A stretch of DNA of 37,467 nt from Streptomyces sp. G44 (lineage in GTDB: Bacteria; Actinomycetota; Actinomycetes; Streptomycetales; Streptomycetaceae): NCBI RefSeq assembly GCF_016905445.1, contig NZ_JAFEXF010000057.1, positions 1 through 37,467 of the forward strand. Reading direction: 5' to 3'. How positions within the stretch are numbered: position 1 is the first letter of the stretch; the number at the start of each line of letters is the position of its first letter. The notes below the pieces were generated by a model, which was not told where the DNA came from, did not search any database, and worked only from the letters and a program-made list of their open reading frames with translations. The translations under genes and the position numbers were made by a program. Positions 7,872 to 16,070 of this stretch are shown here, one piece after another.

Positions 7872-10862
7872 TCACCGGACGGCGGCGGCCCCGCCCAGCG
7901 CCAGCCGCACCGGGTCCCGCGTCCCCGCCCCCTCCTCGTACGCGGCGGTGTACGCCTCCTCGCCGAGGCGGGCGCGCACGAGGCGTTCGGCCTCGATGTG
8001 GGCGTAGTGGAGCGGCCTGAGCCCGGTCAGCGCGACGCCGGTCGTGCGCAGCAGCCGGGCCGCCGCCCCCAGCAGCCGGGCCGCCCGGCCGTGGTCGCCG
8101 GTCGCGGCGGTGGCCCAGGCCAGCGCCTCCACGCCCCAGACGGGCCCCCAGCGGTCCCCGATGGCCCACTGGCGGCGCAGCGAGTCGCGGAACAGGCCGA
8201 GGGACCGGCCGGCGTCGCCGTGCCGCAGCTCCGCGAGGCCCATGCCCCACAGCCCCCAGGAGTGGGCCCAGCCCGCGCGGTGGGCCTCGGCCTCGGCTGC
8301 GTACTCCCGCCCCGCCGCGAGGGCACTCTCCCGCTCGCCGAGGAACGCCGCGGCCATGGCCCACATCATGGTCGCCATGTGCGCGTCGCCCACTAGGCCA
8401 CCCGCCCGGAAGCGGTCCCGGGCGCGGGCGAGGAGCGCGACGGAGCCGGCGTCGCCGCGCACGAGGAAGGCGAACGCGCCCTCCATGTACGCCAGGACGG
8501 CCGGGGTCACGCCGTCCTCCACCGCCCCGCCGAGCCGCACCGCCTCGGCCAGGAGGTGTTCGGCGGCGGGCTGGTCCCCCTGGCACAGCGCGATCCAGGC
8601 GGCGAGCGCGAGTCCGCCGGCCCGCAGCGGGGCGGGGGCGCCGGGGGTGAGTTCCAGCGCGCGGGTCAGCCAGTGCCGGCCCTCGCCGAGCGAGCTGCTG
8701 AAGAACCAGTACCGGGTGCGGGTGAGGTTCGCGGCGATCTCCAGACCGGCCGTGGCGTCGCCCCCGCCCGAGACGCTGAAGTCGAGGGCGGCCCGCAGGT
8801 TCGGCGACTCCCGCCGCAGCCGGGACAGCCACGCCACCTCGTCCGGCCCGCACCACTGCGCGGCGGCCGTCGCGGCCATGCTCCCGTAGTACGCGCTGTG
8901 CCGCCGCCGCAGCGGCACCTGCCGTCCCGTCTCCGCGAGCCGCCCCTGCCCGTACTGCCGCAGGGTCTCCAGCATCCGGTAGCGGGCGGGCGAGCCGGTG
9001 GTGTCCACGGTGAGCACCGACTTGTGCACAAGGGCGGCCAGCACGTCCACGACGTCCTCCCGCACCGGCCCGCCCACGATCACGCCCGCGGCGGCGGAGC
9101 CGTCCTGGCGGGCGGGCTCGGTCCAGGAGGCGCCCCGGCAGGACGCGCTCTCGTGCCCGAAGTCCCGGCAGCACACGGTCTCGTCGCCCGGCTCGTCCGG
9201 GCACACGGCCTCCGCTGCCGCCAGGTCGAAGCCGCCGGAGAAGACCGAGACGCCCGCCCACAGTCTCCGTTCGCGCTCGTCGCACAGGTCGTGGCTCCAG
9301 TCGACGACGCCGCGCAGGGTGCGCTGGTGGTGGGGGCCCGTGGCGGACAGGAGCCGGAAGCGGTCGTCGAGGCGGTCGAGGATCTCCTCGGCGGAGAGCG
9401 TGCCGAGGCGGACGGCGGCCAGTTCGATGGCCAGGGGGATGCCGTCCAGGCGGCGGCACAGGCCGCCCACCGCCTCCTGGTTGCGCGCGGTGATCCGGAA
9501 GTGCGGGGCGCACGCCTCCGCGCGGTCGGCCAGCAGCCGCACGGCCTCGCAGCGCGTCAGCGAGGGCGCCGCGCCGCGCTGCCGGGGAACGCCCAGCGGC
9601 GGCACGGGCAGCAGGTACTCGCCCGGCGCCCGCAGCCCCTGGCGGCTCGTGGCGAGCACGCGCAGCCCCGGCGCCGCGCCCAGCAGCGTGCCCACCAGCT
9701 CGGCGGCGGCTTCGGCGACGTGCTCGCAGTTGTCGAGGACCAGCAGCAGCCGCCGTTCCCGCAGGTGCTCGACGAGGACCTTTGTGCCGGGCCGCAGGGA
9801 CTGGTCGGGGATGCGGAGGGCCTCCGCGACCGCGCGGTCCAGCAGGCGCGGCTCGGTCAGCGGCGCGAGGTCGGCGAGCCACGCCCCGTGCGGGAACTGC
9901 CACGCGGCCTCGGCGGCGGCGCGCAGGGCGAGGCGGGTCTTGCCGACGCCGCCGGGCCCGGTGAGCGTGACCAGCCGGGCGCTCTCCAAGAGCGTGCGGG
10001 TCTTGCGCAGCAGGGCCTCGCGCCCGACGAACGTCGTCGTCTCGGCGGGCAGGTTCCCCTTGGCCCGGGGCCCTCGGGGCGGCGGCGCGCTCAGCGCGGG
10101 GTCGCCGGTGAGGATGCGCTGGTGCAGCCGCCACAGCTCGGCGCCCGGGTCGACGCCCAGTTCGTCGCCGAGCAGCGCGCTGACGGTGCTGTAGCAGTCG
10201 AGTGCCTCGCTCTGGCGGCCCGAGCGGTACAGGGCCAGCATCCGCTGGGCCCAGAAGCGCTCCTGGAGCGGGTGGGCGGCGGTGAGTTCCCGCAGCCGGG
10301 GCAGCACGTCCGCGTGCCGCCCGAGCAGGAAGTCGGCCTCCGTACGCGCCTCCAGGGCGTTCAGCCGCCGTTCGTGCAGCGCGGGGACGACCTCCAGGGC
10401 CAGCCGCTCCGACGGCACGTCCGCGAGCGGCTCCCCGCGCCACAGGGCCAGCGCCTCGCCGAGCAGCGCGGCGGCCCGCTCGGGCGCGTGCGCCGCCACG
10501 GCGGCCCGCGCCCGGTCGGTCAGGGCGTCGAAGCGGTGCAGGTCGAGGGCGCCTTCGGGTACGTCGATGACGTACCCGCGCGGACAAGTCCTGATCGGCC
10601 CGGTGTCCCCGGCGGAACCCAGCGTGCGCCGCAGCCTCAGCACGTAGTTCTGGAGGGCGTTGCGCGCGCCGTCCGGCGGCTCGTCCCACAGGCGGGCGAT
10701 GAGGGTTTCGGTGGGGACGACGCTGCCCGCGTCCACGAGCAGTGCGGCCAGCAGGGCCCGCTGCTTGGCGGCCCGCACCGGCACGGGCCTGCCGTCGGCG
10801 AGCACCTCCAAAGGCCCCAGGATCCGGTACTCCAGCGCCACGTTGTTCACCCCACCAGTCAC
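7872..10862 (-). CDS. AfsR/SARP-family transcriptional regulator (BTAD, NB-ARC, C-terminal helical repeats)
   Basis: The 996-residue protein starts with an OmpR-like winged helix (EYRILGPLEVLADGRPVPVR, then QRALLAALLVDAG). A bacterial transcriptional activator domain (~105-250) follows, then an NB-ARC ATPase with the P-loop GPGGVGKTRLALR (~300-312) and VLDNCEHV, and a C-terminal helical TPR-like region. Such regulators bind direct repeats and activate antibiotic or developmental genes. A cysteine-rich stretch (C554, C564, C565, C575 plus H570) interrupts the usual NB-ARC to repeat junction. The start is uncertain: GTGs at 10862, 10850 and 10841 are in frame and none has a strong ribosome-binding site. 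The divergent small secreted-protein gene is a possible target. Confidence 0.9.
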   Translation of the reverse strand: MTGGVNNVALEYRILGPLEVLADGRPVPVRAAKQRALLAALLVDAGSVVPTETLIARLWDEPPDGARNALQNYVLRLRRTLGSAGDTGPIRTCPRGYVIDVPEGALDLHRFDALTDRARAAVAAHAPERAAALLGEALALWRGEPLADVPSERLALEVVPALHERRLNALEARTEADFLLGRHADVLPRLRELTAAHPLQERFWAQRMLALYRSGRQSEALDCYSTVSALLGDELGVDPGAELWRLHQRILTGDPALSAPPPRGPRAKGNLPAETTTFVGREALLRKTRTLLESARLVTLTGPGGVGKTRLALRAAAEAAWQFPHGAWLADLAPLTEPRLLDRAVAEALRIPDQSLRPGTKVLVEHLRERRLLLVLDNCEHVAEAAAELVGTLLGAAPGLRVLATSRQGLRAPGEYLLPVPPLGVPRQRGAAPSLTRCEAVRLLADRAEACAPHFRITARNQEAVGGLCRRLDGIPLAIELAAVRLGTLSAEEILDRLDDRFRLLSATGPHHQRTLRGVVDWSHDLCDERERRLWAGVSVFSGGFDLAAAEAVCPDEPGDETVCCRDFGHESASCRGASWTEPARQDGSAAAGVIVGGPVREDVVDVLAALVHKSVLTVDTTGSPARYRMLETLRQYGQGRLAETGRQVPLRRRHSAYYGSMAATAAAQWCGPDEVAWLSRLRRESPNLRAALDFSVSGGGDATAGLEIAANLTRTRYWFFSSSLGEGRHWLTRALELTPGAPAPLRAGGLALAAWIALCQGDQPAAEHLLAEAVRLGGAVEDGVTPAVLAYMEGAFAFLVRGDAGSVALLARARDRFRAGGLVGDAHMATMMWAMAAAFLGERESALAAGREYAAEAEAHRAGWAHSWGLWGMGLAELRHGDAGRSLGLFRDSLRRQWAIGDRWGPVWGVEALAWATAATGDHGRAARLLGAAARLLRTTGVALTGLRPLHYAHIEAERLVRARLGEEAYTAAYEEGAGTRDPVRLALGGAAAVR

Positions 10863-10899
10863 GTTCCGTCATGATTCCAGCACGTGCCGTGAGTGTCGA

Positions 10900-10921
10900 G
10901 TGACCGCCGGGTGACCGCCGT
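10900..10921. promoter_or_regulatory. 11-bp direct repeats in the SARP/secreted-protein gap
   Basis: GTGACCGCCGG is followed at once by GTGACCGCCGT, an 11-bp period preceded by TCGAG (10896-10900). SARP proteins recognise direct repeats on an 11-bp (one helical turn) period. The site lies 38 bp upstream of the SARP start and 86 bp upstream of the divergent gene. Confidence 0.4.
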
Positions 10922-11007
10922 GACAGGGGCGGCCGCAACCATCGGAGCCAGGAAGAAGCGGCCCGCGTCAGGCGCGCCGCTGCTGCGATCCAGAAGGAGA
11001 ACGGGAC

Positions 11008-11364
11008 ATGACCGACTCTCGCCGTTCCACCCCCCTCGCCCTCAAGCTCGCGGCCGTCGTGGTCGCGACGCTGCCGGCCCTGGCCGCCGTCACGCCGGGC
11101 GCGGCGGCGGCTCCGTCCGCGCGGCCCCCGGCCGCTGCCGACAAGATCCTCACGTGCAGCACGGACACGGACGGCTGGACCGGGCACGCGCACTGCAAGA
11201 ACAACACCAACCAGGTGCGGGCCTTCCGCGCCTCGGTGGTGTGCGGCGCGTGGCCGGACGCCAAGGGCGCCTGGAAGACCCTGCACCCGGGCCGCTCCGA
11301 CGTGTCCAGCGCCCGCTGCTTCGGCGGCACCGGCGTCGGCAGCGTGAGCTGGGACGAGGGCTGA
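11008..11364 (+). CDS. Small secreted four-cysteine protein, unknown function
   Basis: This 118-residue protein has a clear Sec signal peptide: a basic N-terminus (RR at 5-6), a hydrophobic core at ~10-28, and a likely cleavage after the AAAA at 32-35. The mature part has four cysteines (C50, C63, C79, C104), likely two disulfides, plus several Trp and Gly residues. I do not recognise a family. Ribosome-binding sequence AGAAGGAG before ATG 11008 supports the start. It is divergent from the SARP regulator and closed by its own terminator, so it is a single-gene unit that the regulator may control. Confidence 0.85.
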   Translation: MTDSRRSTPLALKLAAVVVATLPALAAVTPGAAAAPSARPPAAADKILTCSTDTDGWTGHAHCKNNTNQVRAFRASVVCGAWPDAKGAWKTLHPGRSDVSSARCFGGTGVGSVSWDEG

Positions 11365-11381
11365 CCCGCGCTTAGCGGGTC
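11363..11381 (+). terminator. Terminator hairpin after the small secreted gene
   Basis: GACCCGC (11363-11369) and GCGGGTC (11375-11381) form a perfect 7-bp stem with a 5-nt loop, starting inside the stop codon. Confidence 0.65.
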
Positions 11382-11388
11382 CTGAGCG

Positions 11389-11478
11389 GAGGGGCGCCGT
11401 CACCACGGGGGTGCGGCCGGTACGGAGGGCGCGGCAAGCGCGCGAGGCGTACGGGACGCGGAGGTGACGGCGCCCCTC
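11389..11478. repeat. Long inverted repeat upstream of the MFS gene
   Basis: The 16-bp arm GAGGGGCGCCGTCACC (11389-11404) is perfectly repeated in inverse at 11463-11478, enclosing 58 nt. A smaller hairpin GCGCG-GCAAG-CGCGC nests inside. It could be a structured leader, an operator pair or a terminator remnant between two genes of the same strand. Confidence 0.6.
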
Positions 11479-11544
11479 TACCCGTGCCCCAGAAATGCCC
11501 GTGCCCAGGAATGCCGGCACCCCCCTGCGGTGTTGGATCTGTTC

Positions 11545-12855
11545 ATGCCGACTTCTGACCCGACAGCGCAGCCGGACGCCGGCGAACTCCCGATACCCAC
11601 CCGCACGCCCACGGCCACCCGCACGCCCACACCCGCCCGCATGCCCATGGCCGTCTACATGCTCGGCCTCGCCGTCTTCGCCCTCGGCACGAGTGAGTTC
11701 ATGCTCTCCGGGCTGCTGCCGCCCATCGCCGACGACATGAACGTCTCGATCCCGCGCGCGGGCCTGCTCATCTCCGCCTTCGCGATCGGCATGGTGATCG
11801 GCGCCCCGCTGCTCGCCGTGGCGACGCTGCGCCTGCCCCGGCGCACCACCCTCATCGCGCTCATCACGGTCTTCGGCCTGGGCCAGGTCGCCGGCGCCCT
11901 CGCCCCTTCGTACGAGGTCCTCTTCGCGTCCCGCGTGGTCAGCGCCCTGGCCTGTGCCGGGTTCTGGGCGGTCGGCGCGGCCGTGGCGATCGCGATGGTC
12001 GACTTCGGGCAGCGCGCCCGCGCCATGGCGGTGATGATCGGCGGCCTGTCCATCGCGAACGTCCTCGGCGTCCCGGCGGGCGCCTTCCTCGGGGAGCACT
12101 TCGGCTGGCGCTCCGCGTTCTGGGCGGTGGGCGCGGCCTCCGCGGTCGCGCTCGTCGGCGTCCTCACGCTGATCCCGCGCATCCCGCTGCCCGCCGAGAA
12201 GCCGCGCCTGAAGAAGGAGGTCGCGATCTACACCGACCGCCAGGTCTGGCTCTCGGTCACGATCACCGCGCTCGCGGCGGGCGGTGTCTTCTGCGCCTTC
12301 TCCTACCTCTCGCCGCTCCTGACGGACGTGGCGGGCCTGGCCGAGGGCTGGGTCCCCTCCGTCCTCGGCCTCTTCGGCCTCGGCGCCCTGGTCGGCACGG
12401 CGATCGGCGGCCGGGTCGCGGACGCGCACCTCTTCGGGGTGCTGCTCAGCGGCATCGCCGCGTCGACGGTCTTCCTCGGCGCGCTGGCGCTGTTCGCGTC
12501 GGCCCCGGCGGCGGCGATCACGCTGTCGTTCCTGCTGGGGGTCAGCGCGTTCTACACGGCCCCGGCCCTGAACGCCCGCATGTTCAACGTCGCGGGCGCC
12601 GCCCCCACCCTGGCGGGCGCGACGACGACGGCGGCGTTCAACCTCGGCAACACCGGCGGCCCCTGGCTCGGCGGCACCGTCATCGACCTGGACTTCGGCT
12701 ACGCGGCCACGGCGTGGGCGGGCGCGGCCATGACGGCGACGGCGATCGCGGCGGTGGCGGTCTCGCTGCGCCTGCACCGCAAGACTCCCGGCCGCGTGGT
12801 CACGTCGTCGGCCCCGGCCCCCGCCCCCGCCCCGGCCACGTCATCCGCCCCGTAG
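11545..12855 (+). CDS. MFS efflux transporter, Cmx/CmrA (DHA1) type
   Basis: The 436-residue membrane protein has about 12 hydrophobic segments. It carries family signatures GLAVFALGTSEFMLSGLLPP in helix 1, the loop motif LRLPRRTT, and VGAPLLAV, VLGVPAGAFLGEHFGWRSAF around helix 5. This set resembles actinobacterial chloramphenicol-type proton antiporters (Cmx/CmrA/CmlR), so drug export is likely, but substrate is unproven. The first ~30 residues are a Thr-Pro-Arg low-complexity tail encoded by repeated ACCCGCACGCCC-like units. ATG at 11545 is listed; ATG at 11641, directly before the first helix, is an alternative and may be the true start. A long inverted repeat lies upstream (11389-11478). 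Confidence 0.88.
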   Translation: MPTSDPTAQPDAGELPIPTRTPTATRTPTPARMPMAVYMLGLAVFALGTSEFMLSGLLPPIADDMNVSIPRAGLLISAFAIGMVIGAPLLAVATLRLPRRTTLIALITVFGLGQVAGALAPSYEVLFASRVVSALACAGFWAVGAAVAIAMVDFGQRARAMAVMIGGLSIANVLGVPAGAFLGEHFGWRSAFWAVGAASAVALVGVLTLIPRIPLPAEKPRLKKEVAIYTDRQVWLSVTITALAAGGVFCAFSYLSPLLTDVAGLAEGWVPSVLGLFGLGALVGTAIGGRVADAHLFGVLLSGIAASTVFLGALALFASAPAAAITLSFLLGVSAFYTAPALNARMFNVAGAAPTLAGATTTAAFNLGNTGGPWLGGTVIDLDFGYAATAWAGAAMTATAIAAVAVSLRLHRKTPGRVVTSSAPAPAPAPATSSAP

Positions 12856-12865
12856 GCCACCGGCG

Positions 12866-13132
12866 TCACACCGGCCGCCCCTTGGGCCTGCGCAGCCCCG
12901 CCTCCGTCAGCCTGCGCACCAGCTCCTTCGAGCCGACCTCGACGGCCCCCGCGCGCACCGCGTCCGCGTACCGGTCGGCGGGGACGTCGTAGTGGTCGCC
13001 GTCGAAGGCGCGCCGGGGCGCGCCGATGGCGGCGGCGAAGGCGTGCAGTTCCTCGTACGAGACGTCGCTGACCAGGTGGGACCACATGCGGCCGTGGCCG
13101 GGCCAGGTCGGCGGGTCGATGTAGAGGGTCAC
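12866..13132 (-). CDS. DUF4031 domain protein
   Basis: The 88-residue product begins VTLYIDPPTWPGHGRMWSHL and contains SYEELHAFA and FDGDHYDVPADRY, the recognisable DUF4031 block pattern. Function is unknown. GTG at 13132 overlaps the upstream stop as GTGA, a 4-bp coupling, so both proteins are made from one mRNA. It ends 10 bp from the convergent MFS gene. Confidence 0.85.
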   Translation of the reverse strand: MTLYIDPPTWPGHGRMWSHLVSDVSYEELHAFAAAIGAPRRAFDGDHYDVPADRYADAVRAGAVEVGSKELVRRLTEAGLRRPKGRPV

Positions 13133-13485
13133 GTCAGCTTGCCGACGGGGGCCACGACGACGCCCGCCTTGCCGCACACCCAGTGCGGGTCGGGCCCCAG
13201 CTCCGGTTCCACGTCGAGGGCGTGCGGGTCGCCCGAGCCGCACACCGGGCACAGCGGCCAGCGGCCGTGGCGTTCGAGCAGGGCGTCCTGCACGTCCTGG
13301 GCGACGAGCCCGGCGACGTACGAGATGCCCTCGGGCCACTGCTCGACCCACCAGCGGCGGTGCGCCACCGACTCCTCCACGAGCGAGACGACCTCGGCCT
13401 CGGCGACCTCACGGGCGACGAGGTCGGCGAGGACGAGCGCGCGGGCGGCGTGCAGCGCCTGCTCCAGGGGATCGATCGTGTCCAT
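13129..13485 (-). CDS. Conserved hypothetical protein with a CxxC knuckle
   Basis: The 118-residue protein has an acidic helical N-terminal half (ALVLADLVAREVAEAEVVSL) and a C-terminal part with CPVCGSGDPH and a later Cys in WVCGKAG, suggesting a small metal-binding or structural knuckle. I do not recognise a function. It is translationally coupled to the downstream DUF4031 gene by a GTGA overlap. Confidence 0.78.
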   Translation of the reverse strand: MDTIDPLEQALHAARALVLADLVAREVAEAEVVSLVEESVAHRRWWVEQWPEGISYVAGLVAQDVQDALLERHGRWPLCPVCGSGDPHALDVEPELGPDPHWVCGKAGVVVAPVGKLT

Positions 13486-13521
13486 GGAGCCATTGTCACC
13501 CGATGCGTGCGGTACCGAGTC

Positions 13522-13557
13522 TTGACCGCCCCCACCGATGAAAATACCTTTCAGGCG
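13522..13557 (+). promoter_or_regulatory. RpiR promoter with operator-like palindrome; probably leaderless
   Basis: The -35 TTGACC (13522-13527) and -10 TACCTT (13545-13550) are 17 bp apart. The expected start of transcription, ~7 bp after the -10, falls on the GTG codon at 13557. The palindrome TGAAA-ATACC-TTTCA (13539-13553) covers the -10 and could be the regulator's own operator. Confidence 0.6.
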
Positions 13558-14483
13558 TGACCAATGAAGTGAAGGAAATTTTCGCGGGTGCCGCTCCCCC
13601 GGCCCCCGCCGCCCTCGCGGCCAAGGTCCGGACCCTCGCGCCGTCGATGACCCGCTCCATGCAGCGCGTCGCCGAGGCCGTCGCCGGCGACCCCGCGGGA
13701 TGCGCCGCCCTCACGGTCACCGGCCTCGCCGAGCTCACCGGCACCAGCGAGGCCACGGTGGTCCGCACCGCCCGCCTCCTCGGCTACCCCGGCTACCGCG
13801 ACCTGCGCCTCGCGCTCGCGGGGCTCGCCGCCCAGCAGCAGTCGGGCCGCGCGCCCGCCGTCACCGCGGACATCGCCGTCGACGACCCCCTGGCGGACGT
13901 CGTCGCGAAGCTCGCCTACGACGAGCAGCAGACCCTCGCCGACACCGCCGCCGCGCTCGACATGGTGCAGCTCGGCGCCGCCGTCGCCGCGCTCGCGACC
14001 GCGCCCCGCGTGGAGATCTACGGCGTCGCCGCCTCGGGCCTGGTCGCCCAGGACCTGGCCCAGAAGCTCCTGCGCATCGGCCACATCGCGCACGCCCACT
14101 CCGACCCGCATCTCGCCGTCACCAACGCCGTGACGCTGCGCGCCAAGGACGTGGCCATCGCGATCACCCACTCGGGTTCCACGGGTGACGTCATCGAGCC
14201 GCTGCGGGTCGCCTTCGAGCACGGCGCGACCACGATCGCTATCACCGGCCGCCCAGACGGCGCCGTCTCGCAGTACGCCGACCATGTCCTGACCACCTCG
14301 ACGGCGCGCGAGAGCGAGCTGCGGCCCGCCGCGATGTCGTCCCGTACGAGCCAGCTCCTCGTCGTGGACTGCCTGTTCGTCGGCGTCGCCCAGCGGACCT
14401 ACGAGACGGCGGCGCCCGCGCTCGCCGCCTCCTACGAAGCGCTCGCCCACCGCCACAGCCCGCGCGGCGGCGGCAGCCGCTGA
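13557..14483 (+). CDS. MurR/RpiR-family transcriptional regulator (HTH + SIS)
   Basis: This 308-residue regulator has an N-terminal RpiR helix-turn-helix (MTRSMQRVAEAVAGDP, then GLAELTGTSEATVVRTARLLGY). A C-terminal SIS sugar-phosphate-binding domain follows (VEIYGVAASGLVAQDLAQKL; AITHSGSTGDVIEPL). The following gene, murQ, degrades N-acetylmuramate 6-phosphate, so that sugar phosphate or a related one is the likely effector. GTG at 13557 has no ribosome-binding site but sits at the predicted transcription start. The gap to murQ is 51 bp, probably one operon. Confidence 0.9.
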   Translation: MTNEVKEIFAGAAPPAPAALAAKVRTLAPSMTRSMQRVAEAVAGDPAGCAALTVTGLAELTGTSEATVVRTARLLGYPGYRDLRLALAGLAAQQQSGRAPAVTADIAVDDPLADVVAKLAYDEQQTLADTAAALDMVQLGAAVAALATAPRVEIYGVAASGLVAQDLAQKLLRIGHIAHAHSDPHLAVTNAVTLRAKDVAIAITHSGSTGDVIEPLRVAFEHGATTIAITGRPDGAVSQYADHVLTTSTARESELRPAAMSSRTSQLLVVDCLFVGVAQRTYETAAPALAASYEALAHRHSPRGGGSR

Positions 14484-14534
14484 ACCGTTCCGCCCCGCAG
14501 ACCCCCCACCGGAAACGAAAGAGCCGCCACCACC

Positions 14535-15476
14535 ATGAACTCCACCGAAGACTACGGAGAGCTCCGCGCCCAGCTGGCCACCCTCACCACCGAGGCGTTC
14601 CGGCCCGAGCTGTCCGAGATCGACCGCCTGAACACCCTGGAGATCGCACGGATCATGAACGGCGAGGACGCGACCGTCCCGGCGGCCGTGGCCGAGCGGC
14701 TGCCCGCCATCGCCGCCGCGATCGACGCCACCGCCGAGCGCATGGCGGGCGGCGGCCGCCTGGTCTACGCGGGCGCGGGCACGGCGGGCCGCCTCGGCGT
14801 GCTCGACGCCTCCGAGTGCCCGCCCACGTTCAACACCGACCCGAGCCGGGTCGTCGGCCTCATCGCGGGCGGCCCGGGGGCGATGGTCGAGGCGGTGGAG
14901 GGCGCGGAGGACAGCAAGGAACTCGCCGCCGCCGACCTGGACGGCCTGCGGCTCACGGCGGCCGACGTGGTGGTCGGCGTCTCGGCGTCGGGCCGCACCC
15001 CGTACGCGATCGGCGCGGTCGAACACGCCCGCGCCCGCCACGGCGCCCTCACCATCGGCCTGTCCTGCAACGCGGACAGCGCGCTGGCGGCCGCCGCCGA
15101 CCACGGCATCGAGGTCGTCGTAGGCCCCGAACTCCTCACCGGCTCCACCCGGTTGAAGGCGGGCACGGCCCAGAAGCTCGTCCTCAACATGATCTCGACC
15201 ATCACGATGATCCGCCTCGGCAAGACCTACGGGAACCTCATGGTGGACGTCCGCGCGTCGAACGAGAAGCTGCGCGCCCGCTCCCGCCGCATCGTCGCCC
15301 TCGCCACGGGCGCCGCCGACGAGGAGATCGAGGCCGCCCTCGCCGCGACGGACGGCGAGGTCAAGAACGCGATCCTCACCCTCCTCGGCGGAGTCGACGC
15401 CCCCACGGCGGCGGACCTCCTCACCACGTCGAACGGCCACCTGCGCGCGGCCTTGGACCACTCCCGCACCGCGTAG
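14535..15476 (+). CDS. murQ: N-acetylmuramic acid 6-phosphate etherase
   Basis: The 313-residue enzyme cleaves the lactyl ether of MurNAc-6-phosphate to GlcNAc-6-phosphate and lactate in peptidoglycan recycling. Hallmarks are YAGAGTAGRLGVLDASECPP, including the Glu in the SECPPTF segment, and VVVGVSASGRTPYAIGA. The ELLTGSTRLKAGTAQKLVLN motif and TYGNLMVDV are also present. Length is typical. ATG at 14535 is preceded by a weak GAAAGAG. It lies just after an RpiR regulator; its product would feed NagA, encoded at 35506-36669 in this window. Confidence 0.96.
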   Translation: MNSTEDYGELRAQLATLTTEAFRPELSEIDRLNTLEIARIMNGEDATVPAAVAERLPAIAAAIDATAERMAGGGRLVYAGAGTAGRLGVLDASECPPTFNTDPSRVVGLIAGGPGAMVEAVEGAEDSKELAAADLDGLRLTAADVVVGVSASGRTPYAIGAVEHARARHGALTIGLSCNADSALAAAADHGIEVVVGPELLTGSTRLKAGTAQKLVLNMISTITMIRLGKTYGNLMVDVRASNEKLRARSRRIVALATGAADEEIEAALAATDGEVKNAILTLLGGVDAPTAADLLTTSNGHLRAALDHSRTA

Positions 15477-15548
15477 CCATGCCACGGACTTGGAAGACAG
15501 CGCGTACCGGCGAACCTCGATGAGCCCCCGGGGTGTGGTCCTGTTTGG

Positions 15549-16070
15549 TCACATGGGGGGCGCGCCGTCGCGGAGGTACAACGGCCGTCCCGCGTCCAGT
15601 GCTGCCAGAGCGTGCTCGAACCGGCGCCGGGTGCGGTCCCGGAGGCGGCCGGCGGCTTCGGCAGCCGTCACGAAGGCGGCTTCGGACAGCTCGTCGTCCC
15701 GTGGCCGTAGCCGGTCGGCCTGGTTGTCGTCCAGGATGCCGCCGTCGAAGATGAATGCGAGCTGATCGTCCCAGGGGCCGTGCGGGGCCACCCAGTCCAC
15801 CACCAGCAGCCTGAGCGGCGTGACGCGTAGGCCGAGTTCCTCCACCAGTTCACGGCGTACCGTGTCTTCCGGCGGTTCGTTGGCCTCTGCCATCCCGCCG
15901 GGCAAATCCCATCCCGGTTTGTAGGTGGGGTTCACCAGGAGCACACGGCCGGACGGATCCCGCAGCAGTACATCGGCCGCCACGCGCTTGCGGGCCTGCT
16001 TGGCATTTCCCTCCGCGAGATACGCGTTCCACGCATCGGTGTCGGCGGGATCGGGTGCTGGGGGCCTCAT
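15549..16070 (-). CDS. Nudix hydrolase coupled to the RiPP-locus regulator
   Basis: The 173-residue protein has a complete Nudix box: G59, E65, R73, E74, E77, E78 and G80 fit GX5EX7REUXEEXGU, and W54-D55-L56-P57-G58 precede it. It should hydrolyse a nucleoside diphosphate linked to another group; the substrate is not readable. Its ATG overlaps the upstream regulator stop by ATGA (16067-16070), so it is co-translated with the XRE/TPR regulator. Confidence 0.9.
   Translation of the reverse strand: MRPPAPDPADTDAWNAYLAEGNAKQARKRVAADVLLRDPSGRVLLVNPTYKPGWDLPGGMAEANEPPEDTVRRELVEELGLRVTPLRLLVVDWVAPHGPWDDQLAFIFDGGILDDNQADRLRPRDDELSEAAFVTAAEAAGRLRDRTRRRFEHALAALDAGRPLYLRDGAPPM

Noticed and set aside
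7720..12777. Very long open frame on the minus strand across several genes
   Set aside because: Arg/Gly/Pro-rich shadow of the SARP and MFS genes, typical of G+C-rich DNA; no family motifs.
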